A stretch of DNA of 6,250 nucleotides from Betaproteobacteria bacterium (lineage in GTDB: Bacteria > Pseudomonadota > Gammaproteobacteria > Burkholderiales > SG8-39): contig DAHVFK010000217.1 in assembly GCA_027317055.1 (NCBI GenBank), positions 1 through 6,250 on the forward strand. Reading direction: 5' to 3'. A program made the position numbers and the translations under genes. Position 1 is the stretch's first letter. Each line of letters starts with the position of its first letter. The notes below the pieces were generated by a model. It saw nothing but the letters and a program-made list of their open reading frames with translations, did not search any database and was not told the origin of the DNA. This document shows positions 5,966 to 6,250 of the stretch, piece after piece.

Positions 5966-6250
5966 GGTGCCCGTGCTCGAAGCCAAACAGGTGACCATGA
6001 CCTTCGGCGGCGTCCAGGCCCTGGCCGACGTCGACGCCTCGTTCGCCGCCGGCGAAGTCTGCGGGCTCATCGGCCCGAACGGCGCCGGCAAGACCACCTG
6101 TCTCGATCTGATCTGCGGCAAGGTCAAGCCGAGCGCCGGATCGATCCTGTTCAATGGCAAACACCTCGAGACGCTCGAGGAATACACGATTGCACGCTCC
6201 GGCGTCGGCCGTAAGTTTCAAGTGCCGAGCGTTTTCCGGGAACTGACCGT
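5961..6250 (+). CDS. urtD: HAAT-family ABC transporter ATP-binding protein, UrtD-type, N-terminal part (cut by window edge)
   Basis: The first 96 residues of a cytoplasmic ABC ATPase are present. An N-terminal strand (VLEAKQVTMTFGGVQAL) leads to Walker A GPNGAGKT (38-45, Lys44). Next come LDLICGKVKPSAGSILFNG (48-66) and the Q-loop region GVGRKFQVPSVFRELTV (81-97, Gln87). A Q-loop with GRKFQ, together with GK-(K/R)P, is typical of UrtD, the urea transporter ATPase. LivG and LptB proteins usually have an ARTFQ-type motif instead. Related HAAT ATPases for other substrates remain possible. The signature, Walker B and H-loop lie past the window edge. UrtD works with UrtA (binding protein), the permeases UrtB/UrtC, and UrtE; urtC would normally lie immediately upstream, but here truncated ybbP does. 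The ATG overlaps the ybbP stop (ATGA) and has no clear Shine-Dalgarno. Lower GC and all-GCC/GCA alanine usage set it apart from its left neighbours. Confidence 0.8.
   Translation, partial: MTVPVLEAKQVTMTFGGVQALADVDASFAAGEVCGLIGPNGAGKTTCLDLICGKVKPSAGSILFNGKHLETLEEYTIARSGVGRKFQVPSVFRELT

Noticed and set aside
5961..6250. LivG-type branched-chain amino acid ATPase
   Set aside because: The Q-loop region GRKFQVPSVFRELTV and the GKVKP segment fit UrtD better than the ARTFQ form of LivG. The call stays tentative because the C-terminal half is absent.

Overview
The window is high-GC (mostly about 65-76%) and densely packed, and every recognisable protein looks proteobacterial. The divergent tesA/ybbA-ybbP arrangement, SelD with selenouridine synthase, and a YghU of exactly the E. 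coli length suggest a beta- or gammaproteobacterium. A Burkholderiales-like betaproteobacterium is the best guess, but no phylogenetic test was possible. I see no rRNA, tRNA, CRISPR, insertion sequence or prophage gene.

Layout. Positions 1-2956 are a leftward cluster, transcribed in the order selenouridine synthase (selU/mnmH), yghU, a small glutathione S-transferase, and a D-2-hydroxyacid dehydrogenase cut by the window edge. The gaps are 14 nt, a 4-nt ATGA overlap, and 19 nt, so it reads as one operon. selD (2976-4025) faces the opposite way. Only 19 nt separate the two start codons, and that gap holds a perfect 12-bp palindrome that puts a -10-like TAGAAT on both strands. SelD makes selenophosphate, and SelU uses it to convert 2-thiouridine to 2-selenouridine in tRNA wobble positions. 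The divergent pair is therefore a selenium tRNA-modification module, with glutathione-linked genes trailing behind selU.

selD meets a small, very basic hypothetical gene (4022-4240, minus) tail to tail. That gene is start/stop coupled to tesA (4237-4860, minus), a periplasmic GDSL esterase/lysophospholipase. tesA overlaps ybbA (4826-5500, plus) head to head. ybbA encodes the ATPase of the YbbA-YbbP ABC system, and ybbP starts at 5497.

The most striking point is near 5960. The ybbP frame stops after 155 residues of an expected ~800, and its stop codon overlaps the ATG of an unrelated ABC ATPase of the UrtD (urea/HAAT uptake) type that runs off the right edge. By hand count, GC drops from about 76% to about 64% there, and alanine codons switch from 24 GCG/8 GCC to 0 GCG/8 GCC/1 GCA. 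This looks like a recombination or deletion junction, or a chimeric assembly join, rather than a normal operon. I did not find a convincing wholly new system. The symmetric selD/selU start region and the ybbP/urtD junction deserve the closest attention.
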